From Siphonodentalium dalli (taxonomy: Eukaryota; Mollusca; Scaphopoda; Gadilida; Siphonodentaliidae), in the NCBI GenBank assembly GCA_032622095.1, contig CP136063.1, forward strand, positions 114,348,723-114,412,722: 64,000 bases of DNA, in the 5' to 3' direction. Below the pieces are notes generated by a model. The model did not search any database and was not told where the DNA came from. It worked only from the letters and a program-made list of their open reading frames with translations. The first letter of the stretch is position 1. The number at the start of each line of letters is the position of its first letter. The position numbers and the translations under genes are program-made. Shown piece by piece: positions 34,121 to 47,493 of this stretch.

Positions 34121-34299
34121 CAAATTTCAATTTTTTCTTTGAATTCCAATTCCACATATTTGAATTAAAGGGGCACTTTGATTATTGCGATATAACCAAG
34201 ATGCGGGCCCCGTTGGTTCAGAGTGCCCGGATGAAGATAATTAATCGAGTGTGCTTCTCACAGTACGAGCTAACTGCATGGCCTCCTAATAGCTATAGC

Positions 34300-34410
34300 C
34301 TGATACCGGAGTACGATGCTTATGTCTCTTTGGAAAGCAGACGACATTCCTAAACGATGTACATCTGTTAGGAATTTCGTCGGCTTTTCAAAGAGACAGG
34401 CTATTTGGCC
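34300..34410. repeat. foldback repeat
   Basis: TCTCTTTGGAAAGCAGACGACATTCCTAA pairs imperfectly with TTAGGAATTTCGTCGGCTTTTCAAAGAGA around a 17-bp loop. It is followed by about 450 bp of unique DNA with clustered CpGs near 34640-34735 and no firm gene. Confidence 0.7.
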
Positions 34411-34870
34411 ATGCGTTTGTCACAACAGACCTGTTTCTTGCGTGCATGCATAATTCGTGTTTTATTGATAGTAATGATGAAAAGAGTAATGGCTTGTATT
34501 AATCGAATAATATAAATGAAGTTAGTAATCAGGATGGACTTTATTTTACCTGCAGCTACGGACTGTTCATTCTTGAAAGTGCAGCCTATACCCGTATAGT
34601 AAAACTCGAAATTATGCTTTCAAGATTCATATCAAGGCGACGTCCAGACGCGGGATGTTCGTCAGTTTCTGTGCCGAGGCTAGGGACGTACATTAGAGAT
34701 GGCGGGGTTGTTGACGGAGTGTCACGCGTGCAAATATATACATGTAGTGACATTAGCACTAACCTTTACTAATAAAAATAAATTGAGTTCGTGTGTCTGT
34801 CCGGAAAAAGGCGACAAAACGACTTAATCCCTCTGAAAATGTGGACATAGGGTCATATCATACACGTAAC

Positions 34871-36903
34871 CCGGGGATTAAGGGCGCTAATAATGTTTAT
34901 GACTTTGGCTATATATAGGCGATCAAACGGAGTGGCAGATCGGCAGATTAAAAAAAAAATCGAAATGTTTTTGAATTTGGGAATAGATGTTTACAATTTG
35001 TTTTGCTTCATCCTATTTTATGGATGTTAGTGTTGAAGACTATTATAATATTTAAGGAAGGGCCAGTCCTGTCAACAAATTTGGTATTTTGAAAAAAAAT
35101 TGATTTTGAAGCCATTTTCACCAAGCTTGGTGTTATTTCTTTAAAATGGGGAATTTGACCCTAAAAATAATATAATAAAAATAATTCCCGGACCCCTGTG
35201 TCTTATATATATGTACTTTTAGTATTATGACCAATTTGTCACAGGGGCCAGTGGTATACATAGTACTATTCATGTGTGTTTCCGAATACGTTGTTCGAAT
35301 AAATAGGATTATCATTATTTGTGGCTGAGACACGAGAAGCTGCATAATTTGATAAATAAAACGCTATTTCAGAATGCATTTTACCTCAAGCTGCTGAACA
35401 TGAAAATTCAAGTTGAGATATTGCCAATTTTCCATGGGTTGGTATCCATCGCCAGTGGTTTCCGAACATAAGTACGTCCGTCGACAATTTCCATTGGCAT
35501 AGGCTACAGGTTGTAACTTTGGTCGGATCATTATGAAATTAGGCATGACTGTTGGAATTGGTAACATATAGATTGGGAACGAGTCATTTTGTGGGCCAGT
35601 CGGCAAAAACATGCATCATATATCTCAAATTTCAATCTATATAGTATACGGGCTAGATTCCGCCATGCACCGAAAGCATCAAAATGTGCGATATTAGCGC
35701 ATGTTTCGGCGCGCCGAAAGCGACAAAACGTGCGCCGTAACGACTCACATTTTGTCGCTTTCGGCGCGTCACTAATGGCGCACTTTTTGTCGCTTTCTGC
35801 GCGTCGAAACATGCGTTAATATCGCACATTTTGTCGTTTTCGGTGGCCATCTAGCCCGTATACTATATATATATAGATTGAAATTTGAGATATATGTTTC
35901 CTAATGGCGCCGAAAGCGCCATTAGGAAATGGTCCTAATAGTATTCCATACCAATGATATTCCAACCCGGGGATTAAGGGCGCTGATAATGTTTATAACT
36001 GTTGCTATATATAGGCGATCAAACGGACGGGCAGATCGGCAGATTTATAAAAAATCGATCATTTTTTGGAATTTGGGAATGGATTTTTAAAACTTGTTTT
36101 GCTTTATCCCATTTTATGGATGTTAGTTTTAAAGACTATTATACTATTTAAGGAAGGGGCAGTCCTGTCAACACATTTGGTATTTTGAAGCCATTTTCAC
36201 CAAGCTTGGTGTTATTTCTTTAAAGTGGGGAATGTGACCCTAAAAATAATATAATAACAAAAAAATCCGGACCCCCAGGGACCCCTGTGTCTGATATATA
36301 TGTACTTTTAGTATTGTGACCATTTTGTGCCAGGGGACCGGTGGTTGTACTATTCATTTGTGTTTCCGAATACGTTGTTCGAATAAATAGGATTATCATT
36401 ATTTATGACTGAGACATGAGAAGCTGCATAATTTGATATGTAAGACTCTATTTCAGCATCCATTTTAGCTCAAGCTGCTGAATATGAAAATTCAAGTTGA
36501 GATATTGCCAATTTGCCATGGTTTGGTATACCCATCGCCAATCACTGTGGTTTGCGAACATAAGTACGTCCGTCGACAATTTCCATTGGCATAGGCTACA
36601 GGTTGTAACTTTGGTCGGATCATTGTGAAATTTGCCATGACTGTTGACATTGGTATAACATGTAGATTGGGAACGAGTCATTTTGTGGGCCAGTCGGCAA
36701 AAACATGCATCATATATCTCAAATTTCAATCTATATAGTATACGGTCTAGATTCCGCCATGCAACGTAACGACGCACATTTGTCGCTTTCGGCGCGTTAC
36801 TAATGGCACACTTTTTGTCGCTTTCGGCGCGCACCGAAAGCGCCGCGCACCGAAAGCGCCATTAGGAAGTGGCCATAATAGTATTCCATACAATTGATAT
36901 TCT
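34871..36903 (+). repeat. 1.1-kb tandem duplication
   Basis: Copy A (34871-35966) and copy B (35967-36903) both begin CCGGGGATTAAGGGCGCT and share CGGACCCCTGTGTCT, ATTTCCATTGGCATAGGCTA and a GAAAGCGCCATTAGGAA end. Copy B has lost part of the palindrome. A minus-strand frame in copy A (35612-35390; NGNCRRTYLCSETTGD, NWQYLNLNFHVQQLE, then GAG|GTAAAA) is shifted in copy B; I do not recognise it. Confidence 0.85.
35619..35894. mobile_element. palindromic element with GAAAGCGACAAAA motifs
   Basis: About 40-bp arms starting ATATATCTCAAATTTCAATC are complementary to those ending GATTGAAATTTGAGATATAT. They enclose repeated CGAAAGCGACAAAA and complements plus GGCGCGCC-like CpG clusters. A damaged copy lies at 36713-36866. 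Confidence 0.7.
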
Positions 36904-37329
36904 AATGCAATTATTATGCTGATCGCCTCATCATTCTTTGTGTCTGGCGAATTACAATTCATGCTAATGGCAGACATTTGTATATGGCGCTATCACAACG
37001 ATCATGACATTTGGAACTTATTCCCTTCCCTATATATATATTCCTTATTTTCAAAAATGTCGCTTTCGGCTGACTTGACGGCATGGGTGTGTGGCCCGCC
37101 CCAAATACCACATAGAAACACCCCGACCTCCACCCATCACCCCCCGCGGGTGGTACCACCCCGAGGGGTGAAAATTGGGTATGGACCATTTTTGAGAATG
37201 GTAAGGATTTCGACCGATTTAACGGAATGTGTGGGTGGCCCGCCCTAAATACCACCTAAAAACACTCCTAGCCACCACGTATCACCCCCGGGTGGTAGGC
37301 CTACCTCCCAACCCAAAACATATATTATA

Positions 37330-38625
37330 TGGGAGGCCAAATTCACATTTAATAATGAATTGCCACATATTGTGCTTAAGCGCAAATAGGGCATTTACGC
37401 TTAAGCGTAATTAATTACGCTTAATTGCGCTTAAGCGCAATCAATTGCGCTTAAGCGCAATCAATTGCGCTTAAGCGTAATTGTGACTACTATCTAACCT
37501 ACCCATAAACTATTAGCATGACCTGGTGTATCACCTAGCAACACAAGATGAGCATTGGGCTAATTTTGACCTGTACTCAACAGTCAAACTGTGAGTATGT
37601 GTTCAACAAGGAGAATCCCCTAATTACATATTATCAGCATCCCTCTATCCAAAGAATTGATGTCGCCTTCCCGGAACTCTAGGAATGTTTTGTATGATGT
37701 TTTTAATGTATTTTTGCACAGATTTTAGCCTTTACTATGGTAATATCCTATACATGCATGCTGTGTCACTGCATGAGGGCTTTCTTACCTCATACAGTAA
37801 TGCTCTATTTAATCGACTTCTTAACCACAGCAGAATTATGGGTAACTTTTCAGGATTTAGTCGGAAATATGGCTTGTTGCCATTCATCGAAAAGCTCTCG
37901 AGAGCTTTCCGATGAATGGCAACAAGCCATATTTCCGACTAAATCCTGAAAAGTTATCCATAATTCTGCTGTGGTTAAGGAGTCGATTAATTAGAGCATT
38001 GCTGTATGGTTTACTTATTGACTTAAATCAGGGGGAAAAAACCCTATTTTCATATTATCAGCATCCCTGCAGCTGATCCCTGTCCAAAAAATGGTGTGTA
38101 ATTACTGGAGCTTTGGTGTCTCAGTCCTGAAGCTCTAGTTTTTCTTATTAAATCAGCAGCTCTTGCACGAATCTATAGTATTTCCATGATCATATAGTGT
38201 GAATGTGGTGTCACCGAGGGCTTGCTTCCCTCATATGGTGTGCCTGTATACTCGAAAATTTAAGAAAATCAATGTCGCCCCGACTAATACAGAAAGTAAT
38301 GCTATTGCAAGTAGCCCCAACTAATATATACCGAAGATAATATAATGCTATCACGAATCGCTCCAACTAAAACAGAAGGTGAGACTATTGCGAGTCAGCC
38401 ATTTTGATAAAGAAGTTGGGCTAGCTCCCTACCCATCCAAACCAATGAATCCAAGAAGTGACATGTCAATAGGAGTTAATGCTAAGTTATGGAGAAACCT
38501 ATTTATTCACCAGGGGTGTTTTGTTACATATAACCATGAATTGCGCTTAAGCGCAATTAATTACGCTTAAGCGCAATGATTGCGCTTAAGCGCAATTGAT
38601 TATTAAATGTGAATTTGGCCTCCCA
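37330..38625. mobile_element. 1.3-kb inverted-repeat element with CTTAAG palindrome clusters
   Basis: TGGGAGGCCAAATTCACATT at the left and AATGTGAATTTGGCCTCCCA at the right are exact complements, continuing as TAATAAT/ATTA. Just inside lie GCGCTTAAGCGCAATCAATT units: left cluster 37372-37482, right cluster 38535-38599. The interior has no gene but contains a separate foldback transposon (37795-38004). Flanks suggest a TA target. Superfamily unknown. Confidence 0.8.
37795..38004. mobile_element. foldback miniature transposon, CAGTAATG family, copy 3
   Basis: The longest and most symmetrical copy: arms of about 100 bp meet at AGCTCTCGAGAGCT. TA on both sides. It is nested inside the CTTAAG element, so it is the younger insertion. 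Confidence 0.88.
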
Positions 38626-38679
38626 TAATAATAGCTTACTAGAGACTGGGACTCATATAATATATATAGAGGATCTCAC

Positions 38680-38812
38680 TGAGTTTCTATTTTATACGGA
38701 ATTTATCAACCGAGTTCACATTTGATTTGAGCCGAGGTTTACCGAGGCTCAAATAGAATTTAGAGGACGAGGTTGATAAATTACGTATAAAATAGGACGA
38801 ATGTGAGATACC
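38680..38812. repeat. foldback repeat
   Basis: CTATTTTATACGGAATTTATCAACC pairs with GGTTGATAAATTACGTATAAAATAG, and TTGAGCCGAGG with CCGAGGCTCAA at the centre. Confidence 0.8.
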
Positions 38813-39780
38813 TTTTATCACATGATCAAATAAACCTGAAGCAACGCGAAATATTCATCGAAAACAACAATCATAAACTACAGCGATCGCAAATTATTTG
38901 AAGAACACCGTGACGTCATCGCACGTGCTGATATTAAACGTGTCTATTACCGATAATTATGAAACTGCTTTTATGGCCAAATTATGTGATAAAATAATAT
39001 ACTAGTCCCAGCTAGATGTAGGTAGAAATGTGAACAGTAGACATCCTGAGATACAAACAATATATATTATTGATTGTTTGATTTTCCAACCAGTATTTAG
39101 TGGGGGAATGTGTTGTTTTTAGACCAACAGCAGTATATTCTTCTACTTTTGGTCCAAAGTTTGGTCGGAATGGCTATCGGTTGAACAATTTAGGTTTAGA
39201 GGGTGTCAGGTTGGACATTTCAGTTGGAAATGTTTGAGGTACCATTTGGAAAATTCAACTGGGGGGGGGGGGGGGGGGGGGGGGTGCAAAGTAGTATTTC
39301 GAGAACATTTGACTTTGGTCTGGTTCAAGGTACGTACATTTGAAAATGTCAAGGTGGACAAACCCAAGTTTCCCAACCACCCACCAATGGGGACCATCTA
39401 CATGTAGCCACCTCCCCGGTTATAAGGTATAAGACACATTGGCTACATGGATGCGACTAGAGATCTCCATTGTGGGGGGGGGGGGGGTCTCCAACGATAA
39501 CTTACTATTATTATCACAGCTCCCAGTTAGTGGCCAAGACATAAATGCTATTCTCTCCAGTCAATTATTTACCAGATCGACATACTTCTAAGTTAGGAAT
39601 GAAATAGACAAGAGAAAAATGTAATCCTGTCCATTTTGGTCAATACATGTAGGCGATCACTACCATAAATATGGTAATATAATTTTTTGCCTCAAGGCGA
39701 CATATCATATTTCTGAATGCCATGCTACATGTAACTAAATATGAAATGTTCCAGATAGGCAGATACCATAAAATCTCTTA
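38813..39780. other. non-coding stretch with long poly-G tracts
   Basis: Poly-G at 39260-39283 and 39474-39487. GGTGCAAAGTAGTATTTCGA and CAAGGTGGACAAACCC following the first tract are distantly related to the repeat at 110-300. No gene. Confidence 0.5.
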
Positions 39781-40219
39781 CAGGTACCGGTACTTAATCC
39801 GATCAGAGGGTCCACATATAATCACATTCCAACAACATTTATTGAAATGACGCTTCAGTTTTCAGAATCTAATAATTGCCCAAAAATAATGAAAAGCACC
39901 ATCAACTATAGTATAAAATTGCACAAAACCTGTTATTTATCAACATTTTGTTCAACGAAATTTTACCGGTTTGTCAAATATCTGACACAAAAAGCCACTT
40001 GATTTTAGAGTTATCCATCTTTGCCCGCAATTTGGTCAATGAAATTCTTCTCGTTGACTGTCTATTGGGCCACTAATTATTAAAATAATAGATTTATAAC
40101 ATCGATATCTGATCACTCTGAGCTGTGGTGGGTGGGTTCCTCGACTCGAATCAAATATTTTTTACCCCCGAAGTCAAGGAAATAGTAATTTGCGACCGTT
40201 AATTCGGATTGAGTACCTT
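39781..40219. mobile_element. TA-flanked MITE, AAGGTACTCAAYCCG family, copy 3
   Basis: Ends CAGGTACCGGTACTTAATCC and CGGATTGAGTACCTT; TA follows the right end. The interior is the inverse of copy 2. Confidence 0.8.
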
Positions 40220-43200
40220 TAAGATCTAACAGCAACCATATCTCAACCCCACTACAATCTGGGACTAATATATGTTATACATGTATTAGTCCCAGCTACA
40301 ATCAGTGAACCTGATGAATAATTTTAACAGCATCTGAAAATGAAAGAAACATCCCACACCTTGTCTACGATATAATGAAAGCCATAATTGTAAATCAATC
40401 AGCTCTGCGTGTACCGGTATACATGTATACATGTATGTACACATATTGGACCCACATGAATTGCTATATTCTCCATGTTAATTTAAAACGAGCGCACCAC
40501 TTTAAAGGCACGTGCGGCCTTAATTGTCGAAAATATTCATATTTGTTCCAAACACCGTAAACAGAAAAACATTAAAACGCATACAGTTCCGTTCATATAT
40601 ACCATGACCATCGCGTAAACAGCATGTTATCATAAAGACCTACTATATTTTACCTAAGCAAGAGCCTGATTGTGTGACAGAAGACAGCACAATGCTACTG
40701 GCTAATCACACACAAATGGCATAAACGCTCTTTATTAGTTCCATATCAGGTATTCACCAACAAAGAACGCTCTTTATGTTTACCATCATAATATAAACAA
40801 ACACCAGAAAAGTAACTTTTTATGGTTTTGTTTACATAACAATGGTCAAACATATGACCATAACTTACTGTTTATGCGATATTTATTATTTGTATACGGA
40901 CAAAGTCTATCTATATTTTGATGTTCTTTCTGTTTGTGGCGGTTTTTGACGGGTGGAGATATTTTCACAGGATACCCACCGCCAAGGCCAACCGTGTCTT
41001 TAACAAACTCATTATTGAGTATTATATCAATAGCGATGTGTTTGTTAAAGTGGCAAGGTCATTTTAAATTTATACTCCTTTTAACATCAGTAGGCCTACA
41101 CAATCATTCGTTGCATAACTTTCATTAAATTTTCCTAGTACTGAATATATTTAACAGTACTGGTACAATAACACTAGCAGTACTGGAACCGACCATACTG
41201 TAGGTGTTTGGCCTGTTTATTACCTTTTTAATTTGTTCTGATACATCAGGTACTTATAATAAATGATAGTTCATTCAGACAACATCCTCTAAGTTGCCTA
41301 ATAATAGAGACAAACTAATAATAGTGATGGTGGGATTTTTTAGCTAAAATTAATAATAGTTTAAACCACAGCAATTTCACTCTATGTCTCTTAGTGATCT
41401 GATCATGGGAAGTGTTCTCCAAATATAATAACAGTGTTGACACTATCATATTATTGACACTATTATTGCACATGAGAGTACCGTTACTAGTACATGTAGA
41501 TGCTAATATGAGTAAGTCATTATCAAGTCTGGCTCTTCTTGAATTCAACTATCATAGTGATATTCAACTACATGTATTATATCTTAATTGTACTACCATA
41601 CACAATGTATACTGGTACGGTATATACGTAAACTCCAGGTTTTCTCTATTTTTACTAAAACTTCATGGAATCATCTCACTTCGTAATGCACAACCACTTA
41701 AAATGTACATGTATATAACACTATAATTTTAACAGAGCAAATGAGAAGGCATCATATTCCAATATAAAAAGAATTCTACAGCTTATTACAGGAGACCTGT
41801 TTATTTCATAATGGCAGAAGTACATGTGCATGTACCGGTATGCCATTTGAAATTTTGAATGACATTATAAATAACTTCTCACCAAGATGATTTCAAAATT
41901 CTAACTACTAGTACAAGTAAATCAGTTAAATAATCAAAAATGCCAGCACCGATATATATATACTGTACTTAGTACATGTAGTAGGTACCGTACATGAGAT
42001 ATTTTCACCACTTCATAATAGTTGAATATATACGGTACATGTACCGGTACAATGGAATTCAAGTTGTGTCAGACCTGTTGTTTGGCATAAACAATGTACC
42101 AGTAAGTGACTTTGGTGATCACTGTTAGTCATTGATTTTGATAACACAAGTTCATGATTTTTACAAAATAATTTTAATGAATCAAAACCATGTGCAGCCG
42201 CATGTGTAACATGTAACTGTCTTTGTCCATTAGTCATTATCCAAGTCTGGTTTAGTCTTGATCTAATGATCAAAGGCGGAATGTTACTAGTATGTACCGG
42301 TAACTTATGATCATGATCCGGGAGTCTGATGAATTATAATCCATTTCACAGCATTGTCCATGTCTGCATGTTTCATGACATGTTTGGTAAACATCCTCAC
42401 TCGATTCACTGACACTGATGAGTGGTGCCATTGCCATTCTGATTCTCCAATCTCCATATCATGTTCTACCCTTCACAAGTTCACACACATGTAGCTACTG
42501 TACTTCTAATCAGTCTAATGTACTATGCAGAATGATAGAATCTGAATGAACATTCAATGACCTTTTACGGCATCAGCGTTGACTGCATTTCAGCGTTGAC
42601 TGCATTTCAGCATTGAAGGGCTGAGGAGTCCAGAATAGAACTATAATCATCATATTTTGCAATAATCATTACATTCACATTGTTTAATGCATTCTTCCAT
42701 TGCCTTGGCTTGGGTCAATCAGTGCTATTCACTTATTCGAGTCAATGTCCATGATAATAACAGTTGAATACGGCAAAGCCTGACCTGCCACACTCAGTGA
42801 CTCACACACAGTGTCTGTGACCAGTCCAGTGTTAGTTCAGTCATGAACGTAGTGCGTATCTTTCTACGCTGGAAGCAGCAATCTGCGAAAGCGGTCATGT
42901 TGACCAACTTCACCAAGTCCAGTGTGCGATATTCGGATTGGTCCCGTCACTTCACATGATATTTTCTGATAATTAAGCGATATTTCTAACACCCAAACGG
43001 GTTAAAACAGTCTATATCTAATCCGTTGTGTACACGAAAGAATGAGATACACATTTTCTGCGAATAATGAACGAAACAAGCAGATATGACAGATGAAAAA
43101 ACTATTTATTTTTAACACATAAAATTCGGAAATTCCACACCGGAAGTTCGGCTGCGCATTGCGAATGTGCAGGGTGGCGAATACGGACTGTGAAATAACG

Positions 43201-45200
43201 TACTCTAACTCTGGGAACAATTTATCCCCAATTTCATGCACAAGAATGTTTAAACATTATCATAACATATTCGACTTGTTTTTAATTTGTTTTCATGAAA
43301 AGGAATGATAAAAGGCACAATAAACATATCTAGAACGACAAATAAATCCAAATTAGCCATTTCCCCGTCATATTTCGGTCAGGCAAGCGAGGTACAAAAA
43401 TGTATGAATCTGAGTACGAAAGTCGGAGTGTTCCTCTATCGTATTGCAATAATCGGCAACCTATTATAATATAAAAAAGCTATGCAGGGGGATAACTCAG
43501 AAAAAAAATTATTGTTGCGGAAAAAGTCTCATTGCAGCGCTTTAAATTCACTTAATTATCACTAAAATTTAATTTCTTATATCTCGTATATAATCGGAGA
43601 CTGTCATTGAAATACAGAATTGAAACACTCAGTCCAGTCTAAATTAAATTCATTACAATGGAATTCAGTTTTCAGCAGTAGCATTCAAAGAACGAGAGGC
43701 CGATCACGATCGGCAGATGTTTAACCCATACCTTGGCGATAGCGATTAGCTATTTTTATAAATTTTATAAATCCTTACATCAACCTTTTCATGAGTGCTA
43801 AAGTTTCAACAATTCACACTTAATATAGTGATCATGTGAAAAATATTTAGTTATCACATTGTGTCAACAGGATTGGCGGAGGATGTTAATATTTTTAAGC
43901 AAATAAACCAAATGACCCTCACTATGCAGGTTAGGGGTGTGTTCTTGTCAACTATGCCAAGAACTACATGTATAAACATAATCAATGGAAATATTTGAGT
44001 TATCAAATCGGATAGAATAGGGTTAATCTTACCCAAACTAATGAACTGATAAACACAAAATAGTCTATACAAAGCATGTCATTGGATTTAGAAACCCATA
44101 CAATAAGTCAGTCTCAAGAATACCAGCACCATTAATATTACCCTGGAGCCCAAATGCAATTGAGGGGATTTCAAAATAAGACATTTCCTCTAAAGATGAA
44201 TATATAATTGGTGATTTATTGAAACCCTTACTGAACCTGGATCAAAGTGAAATGGATAATATTATATCTGTCTATCGCATAATATGTGTCTATGGAATGG
44301 TTTAATTTTAATCCCAAATCCATGCAAATCAAAAGTGGATCACCATCAACCTGGACATAATATAGGAGAATGATCAAATGAAAAGCATCAAAACCATATG
44401 ATGTGTGGAGAGGGTTAATCATTTGCAATGACATCATATCATGGAACTGGGAATGTGTGGATTAATTTTTGTCTAAGATAAGACAACAGTGTATGTAGAC
44501 AACAATGTCTGTAAAACATCCCTACAAAGTAACAATAGACTATTCCAATTTAATATTTTAGAATAGGTGTCCTATAGTGTTTACATAAACTTTAGTAATG
44601 AACCTGTTTCAGTAAAGGGGTTAACTTAATATTGCACAGAAAATAGAACTCCACCAGATAGCCATCAATCAATTTGACATTAATATGATAACAAATCCTG
44701 CCAGCCAAGAGTACCACTATCAGGCTTTATAGCATGTCCTTAGTGATAATTAACTCATTTCAATTACACACATGGTCTGCCAGATATGTTCTCTTAAAAT
44801 TCCCAGCAGTAATTACTTGAATTATAAATGGTCATAACTCTGTTAAAATATATCAGATCAAACCCATATTCGAACTCGCTCTGTATTTAGGGGTGATAAA
44901 TTCATATACCAAATTTGGTGCTGATCAGATGAAAAATGTTTTGAGTCATAGCAGCTTGGGTGAATTCTAAGTAAACATAAGAGTGAAAAGGGTTAATTAA
45001 ACAATACCAAAAACCATACAAACGAAGAACATGCTAAGAAAAACCTAGGTAAGAAATATGAGGCAGATCAGAAGAAATATGTTCAACTTATTGCATTGGA
45101 TAGCATGTGTGTAAAGGGTTAATTATTTTCTAAACCGATCAACCAATCAATACCAAAAACTATACAGATGAGGGGCATGTCATCATAAACCTACATATCA
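40220..45200. other. AT-rich intergenic DNA, no firm gene
   Basis: Dense TACATGTA and ACCGGTA strings (40420-42300). AACGCTCTTTAT occurs twice at 40728 and 40778. CAGCGTTGACTGCATTT is tandemly doubled at 42574. Short frames such as 40921-41067 (begins MFFLFVAVFDGW) and 42844-42960 (begins MNVVRIFLRWKQQS) have no recognised family or supporting exons. 44000-45200 contains degraded CATAAACCTACATATCAAATA-type repeats. Confidence 0.5.
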
Positions 45201-45204
45201 AATA

Positions 45205-45660
45205 TGAACACAATCGGACAAAATATACTTCGGTTTTAGCATCGGATTTTTTTTTTTTTTTTTTTTAATTTTTTTTTTTGAAAAAAGGGTCATAACTCCT
45301 TTAAAATAAATCGGATCAAACCCATATTCGAAATCGATTTGTATTTTGAGCTCTGAAACTCGCATACCAAATTTGGTTCCGATCAGATAAAAATTGTTCG
45401 AGTTATGACAGCATGCGTGAATTCGAGGTCGAAAAAGGGCCATAACTCCGTAAAAAAAATTCGGATCAAACCCATATTTGAACCCGATCTGTATTTTGGT
45501 CTGAGAAACTCATATACAAAATTTGGTTCCGATCGGATAGAAATTTTTTGAGTTATCGCACCATGCGTAAAGTGTCCACGGACAGACAGACAGACAGACG
45601 GACGGACACATGACGAGTGGTCAATCCGTACTTCGACATTATGTTTACCATACTATGGTA
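45205..45660 (+). repeat. tandem invertebrate repeat with CAGACAGACGGACGGACA tail
   Basis: After a T-run at 45247-45280, two about 145-bp units start with GGGYCATAACTCCKT and contain CATACCAAATTTGGTTCCGA. They end in GGACAGACAGACAGACAGAC and a hairpin TTTACCATACTATGGTATGGGTAAA. The same body type occurs degraded at 44825-44960 and 53330-53590. Confidence 0.75.
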
Positions 45661-46535
45661 TGGGTAAACATAAAAATGTTCTATTCAATTTCAACTGCAG
45701 TGAAATGAAATTTAAATTGAATGCAGTTTGTCGAATGAATATCACTGGAATATCAGTTGTACATATTCTGTGCACAGTGAAAATGAATATATACAGGATA
45801 TTTTTATAAAAGTCTTATTATCCAGTTAATCCACTATACTAGTAGGAAATTTGGAACTCCATCAGAAACCCCCCTCCCCAAAGTCATTCCATGACATTCT
45901 ATCTGCCCACCCTGTGATATAACCTATTCATCATTAGGCCTTAGTCCAGGGAGGTGTAGATGAGAAGAGGGTACCTTATATGTTATATCACAGGAGTGGG
46001 AATTTGGAAGAAATGACTTTCGTCTTAGCCTTTTGGGGGAGGGGGTTCTGATGATTTTCCAATCTCCTGTGATTCCAGTAAACGTAATTGTAAATACATC
46101 TATAGTCTGTGGTGATTAGTCTAGTGTAGTGCGAAAGTACATAAACTACATTTTCATTGTCAATTTGTCATTAGAATTTAGACATTACTAGTAGTCATTA
46201 CCATTTCATTAAATCATTGGAATTTGCCGATTTGTTTTTGGAATGAATCTTTACAACAATCTTGAATCTTATTCATTGTAATGGTTTGCTTTCAATAAAA
46301 TCTTGAAATCTTATTCTTGAAAAACTTGATTGGATACGGTGCCTGGGCCGTAATAAGTTAATAGTAATAGACTATATTATATAGTATATAATAATATACT
46401 GAACCTGGATTAATTGATAAAAATTTTGAATTAGATTGATTAGATTTAATAGCCATTACAATTTACAAATACAAATTTACATAAATACAATATTTACAAT
46501 TTTCAATGTTCAATTCAATTCTTTATTCAACATAC
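45661..46535. other. AT-rich intergenic DNA
   Basis: Contains inverted blocks ACCCCCCTCCCCAAAGTCATT (45868) and AATGACTTTCGTC..GGGGGAGGGGGTT (46010) around a 140-bp loop. No gene. Confidence 0.5.
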
Positions 46536-47493
46536 ATCTATATCTATATTTGCGAATGTCTGTCTGTCTGTCTGTGTTCTATAGAAATTCACAGGGGACC
46601 ATCTAGATGATGCCAAAGGGGTCTACTAGGAGTAGCTTTTTACGAGAAAGATAATGGTCGGGGTTAGAATTTTCTAAAGTGACGCCGTTGTTGTCAGGGG
46701 CAGAAAAGGAGGAGGGGCAGAAAAAAAATTTGTCGCCGATTGTCACCAAACTTATATATAATCATCCCCATAATATGAGGAATCTAATGGCGTGGTTTAA
46801 ATATGGCAAAAGTTGCACCGTTCGCGTCAGGGGTGCCCGGAAGGGGGGGGGGCAGATTTTTTTTCTGTCGCCGATTGCCACGAAACTTAGATATGATCAT
46901 CCCCATGATATGAAGAATCCAACGTTGTGGTTTAAATATGTCAAAAGTGGCGTCGTTTGAGTCAGGGATGAACGGAAGGGGAGAGGGGCACCAAAATTGA
47001 TAAAACTAATTTTAGCGCCAATTTCCACCAAATTGATATATATTCTTCTTCATGATACAAGGAATCTAATTGTGCGATTTAACAACGCCAAATTGTTGTT
47101 TTTGGATGAGAGATTGGGAGGGGGTGGGCACTAAATTTGATAATAAGTCGCTGATTGCCACCACACTTATACAAAATCATCCCATGGTATGAGGAGTCTA
47201 ATGGTGTGGCTTTTATCTGTCAAATGTGGCCTCATTCGAGTCAGGGTTGCATTGAAAGGGACAGGGGCACCAAAATTGATGCACAATTTCCACCAAATTG
47301 ATACACGTTCTTATCCATGATACGAGGAATCTAATCATGATTTAAAGACGCCATAGTGGTGCTGTTTGGGTGAGAGATGGAGAGGGGAGGGATTGGCACC
47401 AGATTTGATAAAAAAAAAATTTTAGTCGCCAATTATCACCAAACTTATAAACAATCATCTCCATGATATCAGGAGTGTAATCGTGTGGTTTAA

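Noticed and set aside
40921-41067. 48-codon frame MFFLFVAVFDGWRYFH..
   Set aside because: Signal-peptide-like start, but AT-rich context, no splice sites and inverted TTTAACAAAC repeats inside suggest chance.
42844-42960. 38-codon frame MNVVRIFLRWKQQS..
   Set aside because: Looks like a mitochondrial leader, but there is no donor in a supporting phase and no downstream exon.
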